NCBI RefSeq assembly: GCF_011386835.1 | Contig: NC_088795.1 | Coordinates: 105,088,434-105,152,433, forward strand | DNA length: 64,000 nt | Origin: Chrysemys picta bellii | Taxonomy: Eukaryota; Chordata; Testudines; Emydidae | Reading direction: 5' to 3' | Part shown: piece after piece, positions 23,963 through 35,420 of the stretch | Position numbering within the stretch: position 1 is the first letter of the stretch | How the letters are laid out: each line of letters opens with the position of its first letter | Notes under the pieces: generated by a model | The model's input: only the letters and a program-made list of their open reading frames with translations | Told to the model about the DNA's origin: nothing | The model's database searches: none | Made by a program: the position numbers and the translations under genes

Positions 23963-24137
23963 TAGGGTTGCCAACTCTGACTGAAGCTATTCCGGGAGAT
24001 CTTTTCCCCCAACATGACATAATGTAATTAATTGCACTGTACCTATTAAAACCTCCCGAATTGCTTTCAATAGTCACTGGGAGATTGATGCCAATTCCGG
24101 TAGACTCCCAGACAATCCTGGAGAGTTGGCAACCCTA
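23963..24137. mobile_element. Palindromic MITE, 175 bp
   Basis: The ends are TAGGGTTGCCAACTCT and AGAGTTGGCAACCCTA, a perfect 16-bp inverted repeat with TA at each extremity. This is consistent with a TA target duplication of the mariner/Tc1 kind. The interior has further partial pairing (CCGGGAG near 23992 with CTCCCAG near 24105). It is noncoding. Confidence 0.8.
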
Positions 24138-24449
24138 TATGCAGTGTTGAACTGGTCCAAAAATATTGCAAATTTTGCCTGAAGTTTTTCACAAAGAATT
24201 GTTGCTAGTTATGACCAACTTACATAGTGGACAGACTTTTTCAAAAAATTTAATCTTTACAAAAAATATTCTCCATTTTTGACCAGAAATAAAGAGCCAG
24301 GAGCTGGCACATGCCAAAAGCAGAATATCAACCTGGATGATCTTATTGGGGACAGCAAAATTCCAAGAGCCAATATTTTCAGGTAAAAATATACATTTAA
24401 GACCACATTTTCTTTCAGTTATACATGTGCAGCCCCATTTTCTTTATTA

Positions 24450-24562
24450 GGTCCCATTCCTACAAAAACTTACCCACACGCTTAACTATAGTACTGTGAA
24501 CAGTTACACTGACATCAATATAAAGTTAAGCATGTATGCAAGTGTTTGTAAGTTCAGGGCCT
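24450..24562. mobile_element. Diverged palindromic MITE, about 113 bp
   Basis: The left arm CCTACAAAAACTTACCCACA (24459 onward) pairs with the right arm TATGCAAGTGTTTGTAAGTT (24534-24553). The central sequence CTTAACTATAGTACTG pairs loosely with TAAAGTTAAGCATG. TA dinucleotides flank both ends. It resembles palindromic elements I recall from turtles and birds. It is noncoding. Confidence 0.55.
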
Positions 24563-24671
24563 AGAGTGTACTCATGTAAAGGAGAACCGAATTTAGCCCA
24601 TTTAATTCAATGTGACACAAAAATCATCAGAGAGTGAAAACCTAATTTTTGATATATTACCACCATGAAAA

Positions 24672-24940
24672 AAGCAACAGAGGGTCCTGTGGCACCTTTA
24701 AGACTAACAGAAGTATTGGGTTTCAGAGTAGCAGCCGTGTTAGTCTGTATCCGCAAAAAGAAGAACAGGAGTACTTGTGGCACCTTAGAGACTAACAAAT
24801 TTATTAAAGCATAAGCTTTCGTGGACTACAGCCCACTTCTTCAGATGCATATAGAAGTATTGGGAGCATAAGCTTTCGTGGGTAAGAACCTCACTGTTGC
24901 TTTTTACAGATTCAGACTAACACGGCTACCCCTCTGATAC
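24672..24940. mobile_element. Penelope-type terminal unit, outer copy
   Basis: The outer sequence (AAGCAACAGAGGGTCCTGTG at the left, ACTAACACGGCTACCCCTCT at the right) is interrupted at 24721-24852 by a second related unit. It is flanked by a 15-bp duplication TTACCACCATGAAAA at 24657-24671 and 24941-24955, a length typical of retrotransposition. It shares phrases such as GACTAACA and GCATAAGCTTTCGTG with the Penelope-like elements at 39391 and 40543. I infer it is a short palindromic terminal unit of a Penelope-like retroelement. Confidence 0.7.
24721..24852 (+). mobile_element. Penelope-type terminal unit nested in a second one
   Basis: The unit begins TTTCAGAGTAGCAGCCGTGT and ends in CTTCTTCAGATGCATAT. 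The duplication AGAAGTATTGGG occurs at 24709-24720 and again at 24853-24864, so this copy inserted into the outer one. It is the same subfamily as the terminal sequences at 39391-39612 and 40543-41322. It is noncoding. Confidence 0.8.
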
Positions 24941-24955
24941 TTACCACCATGAAAA

Positions 24956-27169
24956 TACCCACTTATTTAAAATTGTTGAAAGTTACTCTCTTGAAAAAAA
25001 AAAAAGTTTGCATAATGAAGCAATTAATTAAACATGATTTTTTTTCAGTTGTAAACTGTGATTACTTTTTGCTGGCTGAACTTAACCTTTAATTGGATGT
25101 AGCATGTAAATAATTTAAAATGCTAGATTTATGACACTTTAAAACATTATTGTAGGGGAAAAAATGTTAGCTACAATTCCAGTATAAATATAAAATGTCC
25201 TTTTCTTCAGCTAAAGATTCTCATTTATTATAATTAATGCCATAAAGTTTCATTGTTTGTCATTTTCACATTGGTAATTATACTGTTGTCATATAATTAC
25301 CATTAGTAGTTTCTTTTATTTTATGTAACAATTAAAAAATAATTTAAAAACCCCTGCAGCTGTGTTGGTTAATATACATTTCTGAAATGCCTGCAGCAGA
25401 CCTGGGATTTTTAGACTTATTAAAACCCAAACTGAAATGGAAGGCTAGTTTTCAGGAGCACTTGGATGCATCTTCACTAAAACATTATATGATGTCCTTC
25501 TTCTTGATTTAAAATCACACCCAGTACTCTAACAGAACAGACTGCCATTTTTATCTGAAGGCTGCAAAAATATATATATTGTGAAAACACCTACAAGGAT
25601 GAGTCACCATTGTCTTAATCACAGCCTTAGCTATTTCTTCTTGCATAACAAAAAGTCTAATTACACCCCTTAAGCGATCAAATCATCCAGCAAAATGACC
25701 TGTATTTTAATGGGGTGATGGCACCACAATAGTTAAGGTTGAGACTAGCTTACTGCTTAACAGCAAGTTTTATTAAGTGCTCTGAAATCCACATGCTTAT
25801 ACAGACTGTCTTGAAAATCACTGAGCCTCCTGGGGGTCCAGGGCAGGGTTAAACTCAGCAGAGGGCAGGAGATTGGTTTATTAGTTAGGCTGCTGATCTC
25901 ACTGAGTAGCCTGAAACTTTTGTAAATTTGTTGCACAAGTGCTAACCTAAAACTTGTTAGAAGAAAAGGGATCTCCTGGCAAAACTATGGCTTAGCATGG
26001 ACGCAATCCTGCTTGATCTACTGAATAAGTAGTCTCACTGAAGTTCTCAATAGAACTCTGCAGGTGGGGTTTGGTCCAATATATGTACTTTTCTCTTTTC
26101 AAAAAGAACTGTCCTCAATCATTTCCCTCAGGATGATGCCAAGTAATCCACTTCCTAAAGAGTTGGAGATCCAGATAATCTCTATTTGATCTCTAATGTT
26201 TACTTATTCAGACTAAATATTGAAATGAACACATATTAAAGTTACAGAAGCTGGACTCTAAGGTGGAAGTGATGTGTCAGCATGATGCCCCGCCCCCTTA
26301 GAGTTTCTTATAAAGATTCATATTTGGCAACCATAGTTGATGATAAATCATTGATTAATTGTTTGCTGACCATTTTAAATTAAGACATGATTTTATTCTA
26401 TTTCTGCAATTCTCCATCTTGTTCCTACTGAAGAGCTGCTTTTCATACAGAATCCTCATTTCTTTTTATTTTATTTTATTTTTTTAACTTAAAATTAACA
26501 TTTCCATTCTCATGCTCTTATTTCTGGGGCAGAAAAGGTCTATACATGATAGAACACTTAGTCAAGGTAGGTGGAAATGCCCTGCACTATGGAACACTGA
26601 GTTGTCTGCATGATTAAACAGCAACTATGAAGATATCAAAGGACATCTAATTTCAATTCTAAGACAGAAAAATAGTGACTATATTGCAGGACTAAGAGCT
26701 TATCTACAAGGAGAAAGAGTGAAAAACTGTTTTCATCTTCTTCCTTTTCTTCTTTTGGTTCCATGCTGCAATTCTGCATTGGTAGAGGACAATTTTATTC
26801 ATTTTCAGGAGCAGCATGCAAACACCCTAAGCTCAACTGTTAAAAAATATCAATATTTTCCATATCACTACACTTTTCCCCAAAGGAAAAATGGAGCCAG
26901 CAAACAGGGCTGAACACAGGAGAGTTTGAGTTAAAGGAATTTGGGGGAGGGAGCAGGTACTATTTTGATTTTGTTTAGTGTGTGTGTGTTTCCCCTTAAC
27001 AGTAGCTTAGGAGGGCAGGCTATGAAATCTACACAGGCAGCAGTAGTAGTGACCCAAGAAATGGAAGAGACAATGAAAATGACTGGATATGGAAGCTGCG
27101 GGATGTATATTATCCTTGAGTGAGTACCCACAAAGAGCTCAATTTGTATGAAGTGCTGCCTGACGTTTA
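24956..27169. other. AT-rich intronic sequence
   Basis: No gene was recognised. Around 26000-26080 there is a weak hint of an old palindromic repeat (AATCCTGC and GCAGGTGGGGTTTGGTCC-like ends). Frames of 66 codons or fewer are without domains. Confidence 0.5.
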
Positions 27170-27221
27170 AGAAAGATTAATTCAAACTGGAACAGGTGCT
27201 GAGAAGGGCTACTAGGATGAA
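27170..27221 (+). mobile_element. Old CR1, left fragment
   Basis: Short CR1 ORF2 segment (minimum about 27172-27221) encoding [11 protein letters not shown]. It is continued after the inserted younger CR1 by a segment encoding IRGMENLPY at 28516 onward. Together these reconstitute the usual ORF2 order at this point, so both fragments belong to one older insertion. Confidence 0.72.
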
Positions 27222-28425
27222 ACATTTAGAGGAGAGGAAAGTGATCAGGAACAGTCAGCATGGATTCACGAAGGGGAAGTCGTGCCTGACTAACCTAATT
27301 GCCTTCTATGATGAGATAACTGGCTCTGTGGATGAGGGGAAAGCAGTGGATGTGTTATTCCTTGACTTTAGCAAAGCTTTTGATACGGTCTCCCACAGTA
27401 TTCTTGCCGCCAAGTTAAAGAAGTATGGGCTGGATGAATGGACTGTAAGGTGGATAGAAAGCTGGCTAGATCGTCGGGCTCAACGGGTAGTGATCAATGG
27501 CTCCATGTCTAGTTGGCAGCCGGTTTCAAGCGGAGTGCCCCAAGGGTCGGTCCTGGGGCCAGTTTTGTTTAATATCTTTATTAATGATCTGGAGGATGGT
27601 GTGGACTGCACTCTCAGCAAGTTTGCAGATGACACTAAACTAGGAGGCTTGGTAGATACACTAGAGGGTAGGGATCGGATACAGAGGGACCTAGACAAAT
27701 TAGAGGATTGGGCCGAAAAAAACCTGATGAGGTTCAACAAGGACAAGTGCAGAGTCCTGCACTTAGGACGGAAGAATCCCATGCACTGCTACAGACTAGG
27801 GACCGAATGGCTAGGTAGCAGTTCTGCAGAAAAGGACCTAGGGGTCACAGTGGACGAGAAGCTGGATATGAGTCAACTGTGTGCTCTTCTTGCCAAGAAG
27901 GCTAACGGCATTTTGGGCTGTATAAGTAGGGGCATTGCCAGCAGATCGAGGGATGTGATCGTTCCCCTTTATTCGACATTGGTGAGGCCTCATCTGGAAT
28001 ACTGTGTCCAGTTTTGGGCCCCACACTACAAGAAGGATGTGGAAAAATTGGAAAGAGTCCAGCGGAGGGCAACAAAAATGATTAGGGGTCTGGAGCACAT
28101 GACTTATGAGGAGAGGCTGAGGGAACTGGGATTGTTTAGTCTCCAGAAGAGAAGAATGAGGGGGGATTTGATAGCAGCCTTCAACTACCTGAAGGGGGGT
28201 TCCAAAGAGGATGGAGCTCGGCTGTTCTCAGTGGTGGCAGATGACAGAACAAGGAGCAATGGTCTCAAGTTGCAGTGGGGGAGGTCCAGGTTGGATATCA
28301 GGAAAAACTATTTCACTAGGAGGGTGGTGAAACACTGGAATGCGTTACCTAGGGAGGTGGTGGAGTCTCCTTCCTTGGAGGTTTTTAAGGCCCGGCTTGA
28401 CAAAGCCCTGGCTGGGATGATTTAG
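27196..28425 (+). pseudogene. CR1 reverse transcriptase, long uninterrupted frame
   Basis: 409 codons are open. The first eight or nine come from the older CR1 by chance, so the true young segment begins at about residue 9. RT palm motif A (LDFSKAFD, residues 56-63), [10 protein letters not shown] (113-122) and motif C FADD (143-146) are intact, including both Asp residues of FADD and the motif A Asp. A thumb and C-terminal region follows, ending in [20 protein letters not shown]. With no endonuclease or upstream domain it is a 5'-truncated pseudogene. The lack of stops shows a recent insertion compared with the CR1 at 6276-10856. Confidence 0.87.
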
Positions 28426-28515
28426 CTGGGAATTGGTCCTGCTTTGAGCAGGGGGTTGGACTAGATGACCTCTTGAGGTCCCTTCCAACTCTGATATTCT
28501 ATGATTCTATGATAA
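27222..28515 (+). mobile_element. Young 5'-truncated CR1 LINE
   Basis: This 1.3-kb copy starts within ORF2 and ends in the CR1 3' terminus (GGTCCCTTCCAACTCTGATA) with tandem ATTCTATG-type octamers at about 28494-28511. It sits inside an older CR1. No long target duplication is visible, in line with CR1 behaviour. The 5' truncation removes ORF1, the endonuclease and the first part of the reverse transcriptase, so it cannot move by itself. Confidence 0.9.
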
Positions 28516-29290
28516 TCAGAGGAATGGAAAACCTACCTTACAAGAGGAGGCTCAAGGAACTTGGCTTATTTAACCTAACTAAATGAGGGCTTAGGGGAGA
28601 TATGCTTGCTCTCTAGAAATAAATCAGAGGGATAAATACCAGGGTGGGGTTATTTAAATTAAGTGTCAATGTTGCCACAACAACAAATGGATATAAACTG
28701 TTCATCAGCAAGTTTAGGCTTGAAATTACATTAAGGTTTCTAGCCATCAGAGGAGTGAAGTTCTAGAACAGCCTTCTAAGGGGATCAGTGGAGGCAAAAA
28801 AACCTAACTGGCTTTAAGACAGGGCTTGATAAGTTTATGGAGGGGAGGCCTACAGTGGCAAGTAGCCCATCTAGTGACTGCTAGTACCAAATATCCCTAA
28901 CGGCCAGAGATTGGACATTAGATGGGGATTGTTCTGAGTTACTACAGAGAATTATTTCCCAGGTGTCTGGGTGATCAGTGTTGCCCAAATGCTAAGGGTA
29001 CAACCAATCATTATATTTGGTGTCGGGAAGGAATTTTTCACTAGGTCAGATTGGCAGAGACCAGGGACATATTTATCTTTCTCTGCAGCATAGCCATGGG
29101 TCACTTGCAGATTTAAACTAGAGTAAATGGTGGATTCTTTGTAATTTGAAGTCTTTAAATCATGATTGGTGGACTACAGTAACTCAGGCAGAGATTATGG
29201 GTTTATTACAAGAGTGGGTAGTGAGGTTCTGCGGCCTGCAATGTTCAAGATGATCATGATGGTTCTTTCTGACCTTAAAGTCTATGAGTT
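28516..29290 (+). mobile_element. Old CR1, right fragment
   Basis: This is the continuation of the older CR1. Degenerate ORF2 C-terminal sequence starts with IRGMENLPYKRRLKELG and is followed by stops. A 3' untranslated region ends in the phrase TTCTGACCTTAAAGTCTATG (about 29270-29289), the CR1 3' end of a different subfamily from the young copy. A TA-rich tail adjoins the next MITE. Confidence 0.78.
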
Positions 29291-29293
29291 TAT

Positions 29294-29578
29294 GGGTATG
29301 TCTACACTGCAATTAAAAACCCATGGCTGGCCCATGCCAGCTGACTCAGGCTCATGGGGCTTTGGCTAAGGAGCTGTTTAATTGTGGTGTAGATGTTCTG
29401 ACTCAGGCTGGAACCTTGACTCTAAGACCCTGCAAGGTAGGAGGGTCCCACAGCTTGGGCTTCAGCCTGATCTGGAACCTCTATACAGCATTAAACAGCC
29501 CCTTAACCTTAGCACAGCAAGCCCAAGTCACCTGGCATGGGACAGCCACGGGTATATAATTGCAGTGTAGACATACCC
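29294..29578. mobile_element. Harbinger-like MITE, 285 bp
   Basis: The ends are GGGTATGTCTACACTGCAAT and TTGCAGTGTAGACATACCC, an almost perfect 19-20 bp inverted repeat. The flanks are TTA/TAT and GAT/TGA, so a target duplication is not clear. The sequence between is noncoding, with the repeated phrase GACTCAGGCT. It inserted at the very end of the older CR1. Confidence 0.82.
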
Positions 29579-29657
29579 GATGAATCTGTGAAGAGATCTG
29601 AAGCAGATCTTGAAAGGTTTAAAACTACAGTGGTGAAAACAGTAGAAAATACACTTA

Positions 29658-29943
29658 GGCTAAGTCCTCACTACGGGAGAGGGTTCAATTTAAGATACGC
29701 AAATTCAGCTACGCGAATAGTGTAGCTGAATTTGATGTATCGGAGCCAACTTACCCCGCTCTGAGGACGGCGGCAAATCGACCTCCGCGGCTCCCCCGTC
29801 GACGGTGCTTACTCCTACCTCCCCTGATGGAGTACAAGCATCGATTCGGGGATTGAATTTCGCATCCTGACGAGATGCGATAATTCGATCCCCGAGAGAT
29901 CGATTTCTACCCACCGATTCAGGTGGGTAGTGTAGACGTAGCC
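29658..29943. mobile_element. Harbinger-like MITE, 286 bp
   Basis: The left end GGCTAAGTCCTCACTACGGG and the reverse complement of the right end GGCTACGTCTACACTACCC match. TTA occurs on both sides (29655-29657, 29944-29946), the TWA duplication typical of PIF/Harbinger elements. The interior contains a strong secondary palindrome around 29840-29910 (ATTCGGGGATTGAATTTCGC with GCGATAATTCGATCCCCGAG). CpG-rich in part; noncoding. Confidence 0.85.
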
Positions 29944-29946
29944 TTA

Positions 29947-32900
29947 TATGCCTATAGGCAACAATCTTTCTATGAAAAAGGCCAGAATGTGATCTAATAG
30001 GTCTTTCCCACTTTTTATTACTGTGATTCTCTTAGTAAAGCTTGTTTCATTTAGTGTTCATATTCAATGTAACATGAACATTCTAATGTTTTTAGCAAAG
30101 AATAGTGCCAGATTGAGAGCAGATATAATTCCTCTATCCACAGATTGAACAGCATGAGTAGCAGAAATGCAAGTTTCTCCTTTGTTAAAGTGCCTTAAAC
30201 CTGCCTGGAGCGACTCTCTCAGTCATCATGCCCATTTAGGGCTTAATGGACTTTCAACCAGGTCCTCATTCCTTGGCCTCTTTGATGACACTTTCAACCA
30301 GGATGCTAGTTAGCACCATTGGTGATGTAAGCACCGGTCCAGTAGATACTGCTCTCAGATCACTAACTTATTTTACACAGACTGCTCAGCAGCCAACACA
30401 AAGTAATGAACACTTCTTATCTGGACTATATTCAATTTTCTTAAAATTTATCTTCGCTCTAATAAATAAATCTTGCCAGTCAGGTCACTTATATAGCTCC
30501 TCTATAACAAAGCATATTCCAAAAGCCCTGTTAGAAAACAGCAGGAAAACCAAAAACACTGGCTAGAGACAAACTGTCTATAAAATAGTTTTAGCATATT
30601 TGTTGGGACAGTCCAAAAACATAACATTTATCTAGAAACTTTAGGATAAGGTCTTTTATGCTTACAACTAATATGTTGCTACTTATAATTCATGGCACGA
30701 GAAATAATTCATGGGATTTTACCTGTAAAAGCTAAAGGCAAAATTTTGCTCTTTGAAGAGAAAAGCGAGTAAGAAAAAATATTCACTTATATTCACCTGT
30801 GGGGCAACATGAGTTTTATTGTATTATCCCATTTATAACTGGGTGCTTAGAGCTCGCTGTGTGAAAGGTTTCTATATCTCCGCTTCTGGCAAGTAAGCTC
30901 TGCCTTTAAGGAATAGCCCTCACTGGGGATGGCATGGCATACAGTTGCAGGATGGAGTCTGGAGTCCTGTACATTGCCCTTTATAAAGGTCTAGTATTTG
31001 CTCCCCTTTGCTCCCAACCCACTCTGCTCCCCATTGAGCTTGGCCATGGCCCAATCCCATTCCTGCTCCTTTATGCTGTCCTTTAGTTCTCTAAGTTCAA
31101 GGTCTGCAATTGTACATAGGCAAAAGGGGGTGATGAAAACCCATTTTGCTTTCTCCCTTTACACACCTATGCTGGGGAAAGGCATAATGTGCCCTCACCC
31201 CCTGCCTCCCAAAACACACATACAGGGTATCCTGGCACAGGAGAGAATCTGGACTTTTTTTTTTTTTTTGTCTTTTTGGTGATATCTACATAAAGAACTG
31301 AGAACAGGCCATGTCCTTGCTGCGAGATAGATTGTAATTTTTCAATCTGTCCTGCATAAGGGTTGGTAGGAATGTCACAGTTATAGAGTCCCAGTGCCCC
31401 TCCTAGTTTCCCTCTTGTTTCAGGATAAAAAAATAATCTGGCCCATTCCTAGCATCTTCTCCATGCCAGCTAAGCTGTACTGGCTAGTGCTTTGTGCAGG
31501 TGGAACCAAAGCTCAGCCCACCCCCCTCCCCTACCTGCTCACTCCCTATCTACCTGCACACAGGACTGATGGGAAGAAATCAGGGCCCCACTGAGGCTCC
31601 TTTCCCACTCAGCATTGTGACCCACAATGTGGGTATTTCATGCAGGTGAGTAAAAGGGCAGCCTACCCAACTGCCAAATGGGTTGGTCACAATCCTGCCC
31701 TTGAGAGAGACAATAGTTTCCTTCTTATACTTGCTTTACAAGTCCTTACGTTATTTCTGCTATCATGCTATAGAAACTGTAAGTGACCATACTTTTAAAA
31801 TCGAGCCAAGTACAGCATCTTAAGCATGCATTTAGTCACAACCATAAAAATGTAATACTTGGAGCCTTTTATTGATCACCTTCTTACAACACTTATGCAT
31901 AAAAAAACTTCTGCATGTCCATTTTCCATCCTCCCATCCCAAAATAAATCAGATATAGTATTAATCTCTTCACCACTAACTCATGCTCCCACACGGAAGA
32001 TGCCTATCAGTTACATCAGGCAAAACAAATTTCCAGAGCTGTCACATGTACCAGGTATATCAGAACATGAGAACATAAAAGGAACCCCATCACAAATGAT
32101 GGAATGCAGCAGATATGCTAGTGGTCAACCAGGAAGAAGATTAAAAAACAACATATATAAGTAAAATTAATATTTCATATGATATACCATAAATGTTATT
32201 TTTAAGTAGCTTGATGAGGGAACAGAAGGTCAGGTGTGCTATTAGCTAACAGCAGTGAGTGGGAAATTGAATCAGATCTCATTGCCATCCCATCTTAAAG
32301 CAAGCTTGTGATGTTAAACTCCACATGCAAACATTACATTAACATTTCATGAGCATATAAATGTCATTTCACTCTAACAAAAAGGGAAATAGTCTCCCTT
32401 TCAAAGGAGCAATATGCACTTATGGAAGGGGAAAATACCCCTAATTGTGAAACCAATTAACCCTCTGTCATACAACGAACCACAGTGCAGCTGGAGCATT
32501 TTAAAGACATTCCTGAATAATACAACACTATACAAGTACTGTGTACTTTTGCTTTCTGGAGATTTAATTTTAAAAAAGCGGCTCTACAAGGTGTTCTCCC
32601 TGGACACCATTAGTCTTTATAACACTCTTACAAATCTAAAAATAACCGAAAGGAGAGCCGTTTCATCAAGAAAACAAATCAGCCATTACCTCATAGGAAA
32701 AAAAATGCTTCAGTACAAGCTTGTCTTATGGCTTGTTTACATGAAAGTTTAGATATGATTCACTTTGATTTCACTTCCCTTGCTGATGAAATAAAACAAA
32801 TTGCTCAGTAAAAGAACAAGTGCCCCTGCAGGGCTCTTTAGGGTTGATTTGTTCCAAAGATATAGCAAAAAACAGGTTAAGACAAGCAAGTTGGGAAAAC

Positions 32901-33761
32901 CAGTATGGGTATGTTTGTTTGGTTTTGAAGGACCAGGCAACGATTAAAATAAGGTAACTCCTTAATTATTGCTCCTCCTCCACTGGCTTCACATTTTTCT
33001 TCTTCATGGTCTTCTTCTTCTTCTTCTGTTTGTTTGTTTTTATTTTATTTTTTATTATATTCAGTGATATGACCTAGTTTCAATTATTTTCCATGGGGTA
33101 AAGAGCATCCACCTACATTATGTAGCTAAGTGCCTATTTTCTGGTGTTCACTGAGAACTGTCAGTGGGTTTTTCATAACTCTAAGAATCCATTTAAGAAT
33201 GACCAGCTCTTTTAGGACATGAATTAATTCACTTATTGATACAAATTTAATTCTAATAGCATGTTCTAAGTTGAATGAGCTGTAACTGTTTATTTCATAA
33301 TAGAATTTGACTTCTGAAGGCATATTGTGGTACTATTGGAATATAAGAATAATCTCTCACCCCATAGTATGTTTTGTCTTTCTAAAGAACAGCCTTTGAT
33401 TTTGCTGAGAACTGTACACAGAGAAGGACTAATTGGTTTGGCCTACAATCCATTTTTTTAATTCATTTTGATTAAACAAAGTTGACTTTGTTTGGGTATT
33501 TTCATTTAAACTTTACCTATGGGGCACTTGATCCTACTCTCAGATATTTAGTATAATTCCTAGCAAATCTTATGGAATCTAGTACAGGTCTTGTGCAATC
33601 AGTGTATATAGGTGATTATTGCATACCTACCACAGCCATAAAATGCCTAAAATAATATAATTCTTCAAGGTTTTACATCCATAGGTGGTGAAGAAAGAGA
33701 GGGGAATTGTTTTTACTTATTACTTATTATTTATTTTAATTTTAGACATGTATTCAGATAG
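29947..33761. other. Intronic sequence without recognised gene
   Basis: AT-rich with a C-rich patch at 30990-31600 and a poly-T run at 31256-31269. A CTT/TTC-rich stretch lies at 32996-33027. Frames up to 112 codons (32414-32752 plus) show no domain and have no splice or repeat context. Nothing else was identified. Confidence 0.5.
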
Positions 33762-33764
33762 TTA

Positions 33765-34050
33765 AGGTATACCTTCATTGCAAAACAAGACCCACAGCAG
33801 AAAGTCTCAGAGCCTGGGTAACTGAGGATCTCACAGAACAGGGCTAAAAATATCAGTGTAAACATTCCTGCTTGGGCTGGAGCCTGAAGTCTGAAACCCA
33901 GTGACAGAGGTGGGTCTCAGAGTCTGGGCTCCATCCTGAGCAGGTATGACTAGACTGCTGTTTATAGTGTAAGCCCTGTGACTCTGAGTCAGTTGATCGG
34001 GGCTCTGAGACTCACAGCCCTGGGGTTTTTATGGCAGGGTAGACGTACTC
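33765..34050. mobile_element. Harbinger-like MITE, 286 bp, diverged
   Basis: The left end AGGTATACCTTCATTGCAAA and the reverse complement of the right end (GAGTACGTCTACCCTGCC) match imperfectly. TTA duplications lie at 33762-33764 and 34051-34053. The interior has the repeated phrases CTCAGAGCCTGGG and TCTCAGAGTCTGGG in tandem-like arrangement. Noncoding and older than the two MITEs above. Confidence 0.68.
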
Positions 34051-34290
34051 TTAGAGTGAAGTGGTCCATATAAACAGACAGATACATTAGATAGATAACA
34101 GAGATGCCAGTTGTATTTCAAAATATAAACAGAGTTTCAGAAGTCACAAGAGAAAGATGTGTTCATAACTGTACACTGATCAACCTCAAAAACTCATTAG
34201 TATGCAAATTTCTTTCTATAAACTCAGTCTTGCCTTTCCTCATGGAAAATAGGCCTTTAATACTATGGCAAATCATCTTTAAATTAAATG

Positions 34291-34474
34291 GAGATATCCC
34301 ATCTCCTAGAACTGGAAGGGACCTTGAAAGGTCATCGAGTCCAGCCCCCTGCCTTCACTAGCAGGACCAAGTACTGATTTTGCCCCAGATCCCTAAGTGG
34401 CCCCCTCAAGGATTGAACTCACAACGCTGGGTTTAGCAGGCCAATGCTCAAACCACTGAGCTATCCCTCCCCCC
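34291..34474 (-). mobile_element. tRNA-derived SINE with CR1-like tail, second copy
   Basis: On the minus strand this reads GGAGGGATAGCTCAGTGGTT (A box), then GTTGTGAGTTCAATCCTTGA (B box), and ends in a tail containing GGTCCCTTCCAGTTCTAGGA. The tail differs from the copy at 23327-23515, suggesting another subfamily of the same tortoise PolIII SINE. The head is well preserved. Confidence 0.88.
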
Positions 34475-35029
34475 GATTTAACTCCTTGCCTGACTGTATG
34501 GAGTTAAATCAAAGGAGGCTGTTGGGGTGGGGGGAGAGAGGAAGCAACAAACAGTAAATGAAACAATGACAGAGATGAGGTACCGCCAGAGAGAACACCA
34601 AGGATCCTTAAGGGAATAATGGGGGAGCTATTAATTGGGAAATACCTATCTCCTGGTCTCCAGCCAGGCTAGCAGGTTTATTTTTCCCAGTCCAAGCCCA
34701 GGATCAAAGGAACACTAAAACACTAAAGACCCTTGCCTAGAGAGGAAAGAGGGCTGAGTGGGCAGTTGTGGCCGGAGATGAGTCCCTGTATGCTGTGGGG
34801 GATGTCTGTATCTCCCAGGCCAATTATAAGGATGTCTGACCTGAGGGGAAAAGGGTGAAAGGAAAGAATAAAGTTAAAGTAAGACCCAAGCACATAGGCC
34901 TATTGTTGTTTAATTCACTTCTCTGAATGCTGTGTGCCTTTGAGTGAATAAATAATATTTTATTTTGAATAATACTTTATTTTGAATACATTGTTTTTGA
35001 GCCACTTTATTCAGCCACTGGTCAGAGGA
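34475..35029 (+). repeat. LTR-like block, left part
   Basis: Purine-rich sequence ends with several polyadenylation-like motifs (GAATAAAGTTAAAG near 34867, GAATAAATAATATTTTATTT near 34946). The same block appears to resume after the CR1 tail at 35207. The layout suggests an LTR retroelement fragment, but no termini or target duplications were found and no protein is encoded. Confidence 0.35.
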
Positions 35030-35206
35030 AATGGAATGGGTTACCTAGGGAGGTGGTGGAATTTCCATCCTTAGAGGTTTAAGGGCCCAGCTTGACAAAG
35101 CCTTGGCTGGAATGTTTTAGTTGGTGTTGGTCCTGCTTTGAGCAGGGGATTGGACTAGATGACTTCCTGAGGTCTCTTCCAACCCTAATATTCTATGATT
35201 CTATGA
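35030..35206 (+). mobile_element. CR1 3' end fragment, plus strand
   Basis: About 177 bp matching the last part of the young CR1 at 28330-28515: GGGTTACCTAGGGAGGTGGT, then GGTCCTGCTTTGAGCAGGGG, ending in ATTCTATGATTCTATGA. It is 5' truncated and interrupts the LTR-like block. Confidence 0.88.
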
Positions 35207-35420
35207 AAAGGGCATACAAGTGCCAAACACAGCTGGAGCTGTTATGTTATCACAGTTGGTAAACAGGGGTGCTGTAGCCCAGAAACCCAATCTGAACGGT
35301 AGGGCCATCTGGTTCCACTCAGAGAGGAGTGAAGATAGCAAAACCAGTCACTAGAAGGGGCACTTGAGAATGCCTAAAAAGGGTCTAAAGTGCAACCCAC
35401 CCTGTAATCATGACATACAC
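35207..35420 (+). repeat. LTR-like block, right part
   Basis: Probable continuation of the block ended at 35029, with GTTATCACAGTTGGTAAACA and GGGCCATCTGGTTCCACTCA and no coding content. Class uncertain. Confidence 0.3.

Noticed and set aside
32414..32752. A 112-codon frame as a candidate gene
   Set aside because: No similarity recognised, no splice context, and composition like the surrounding intron.
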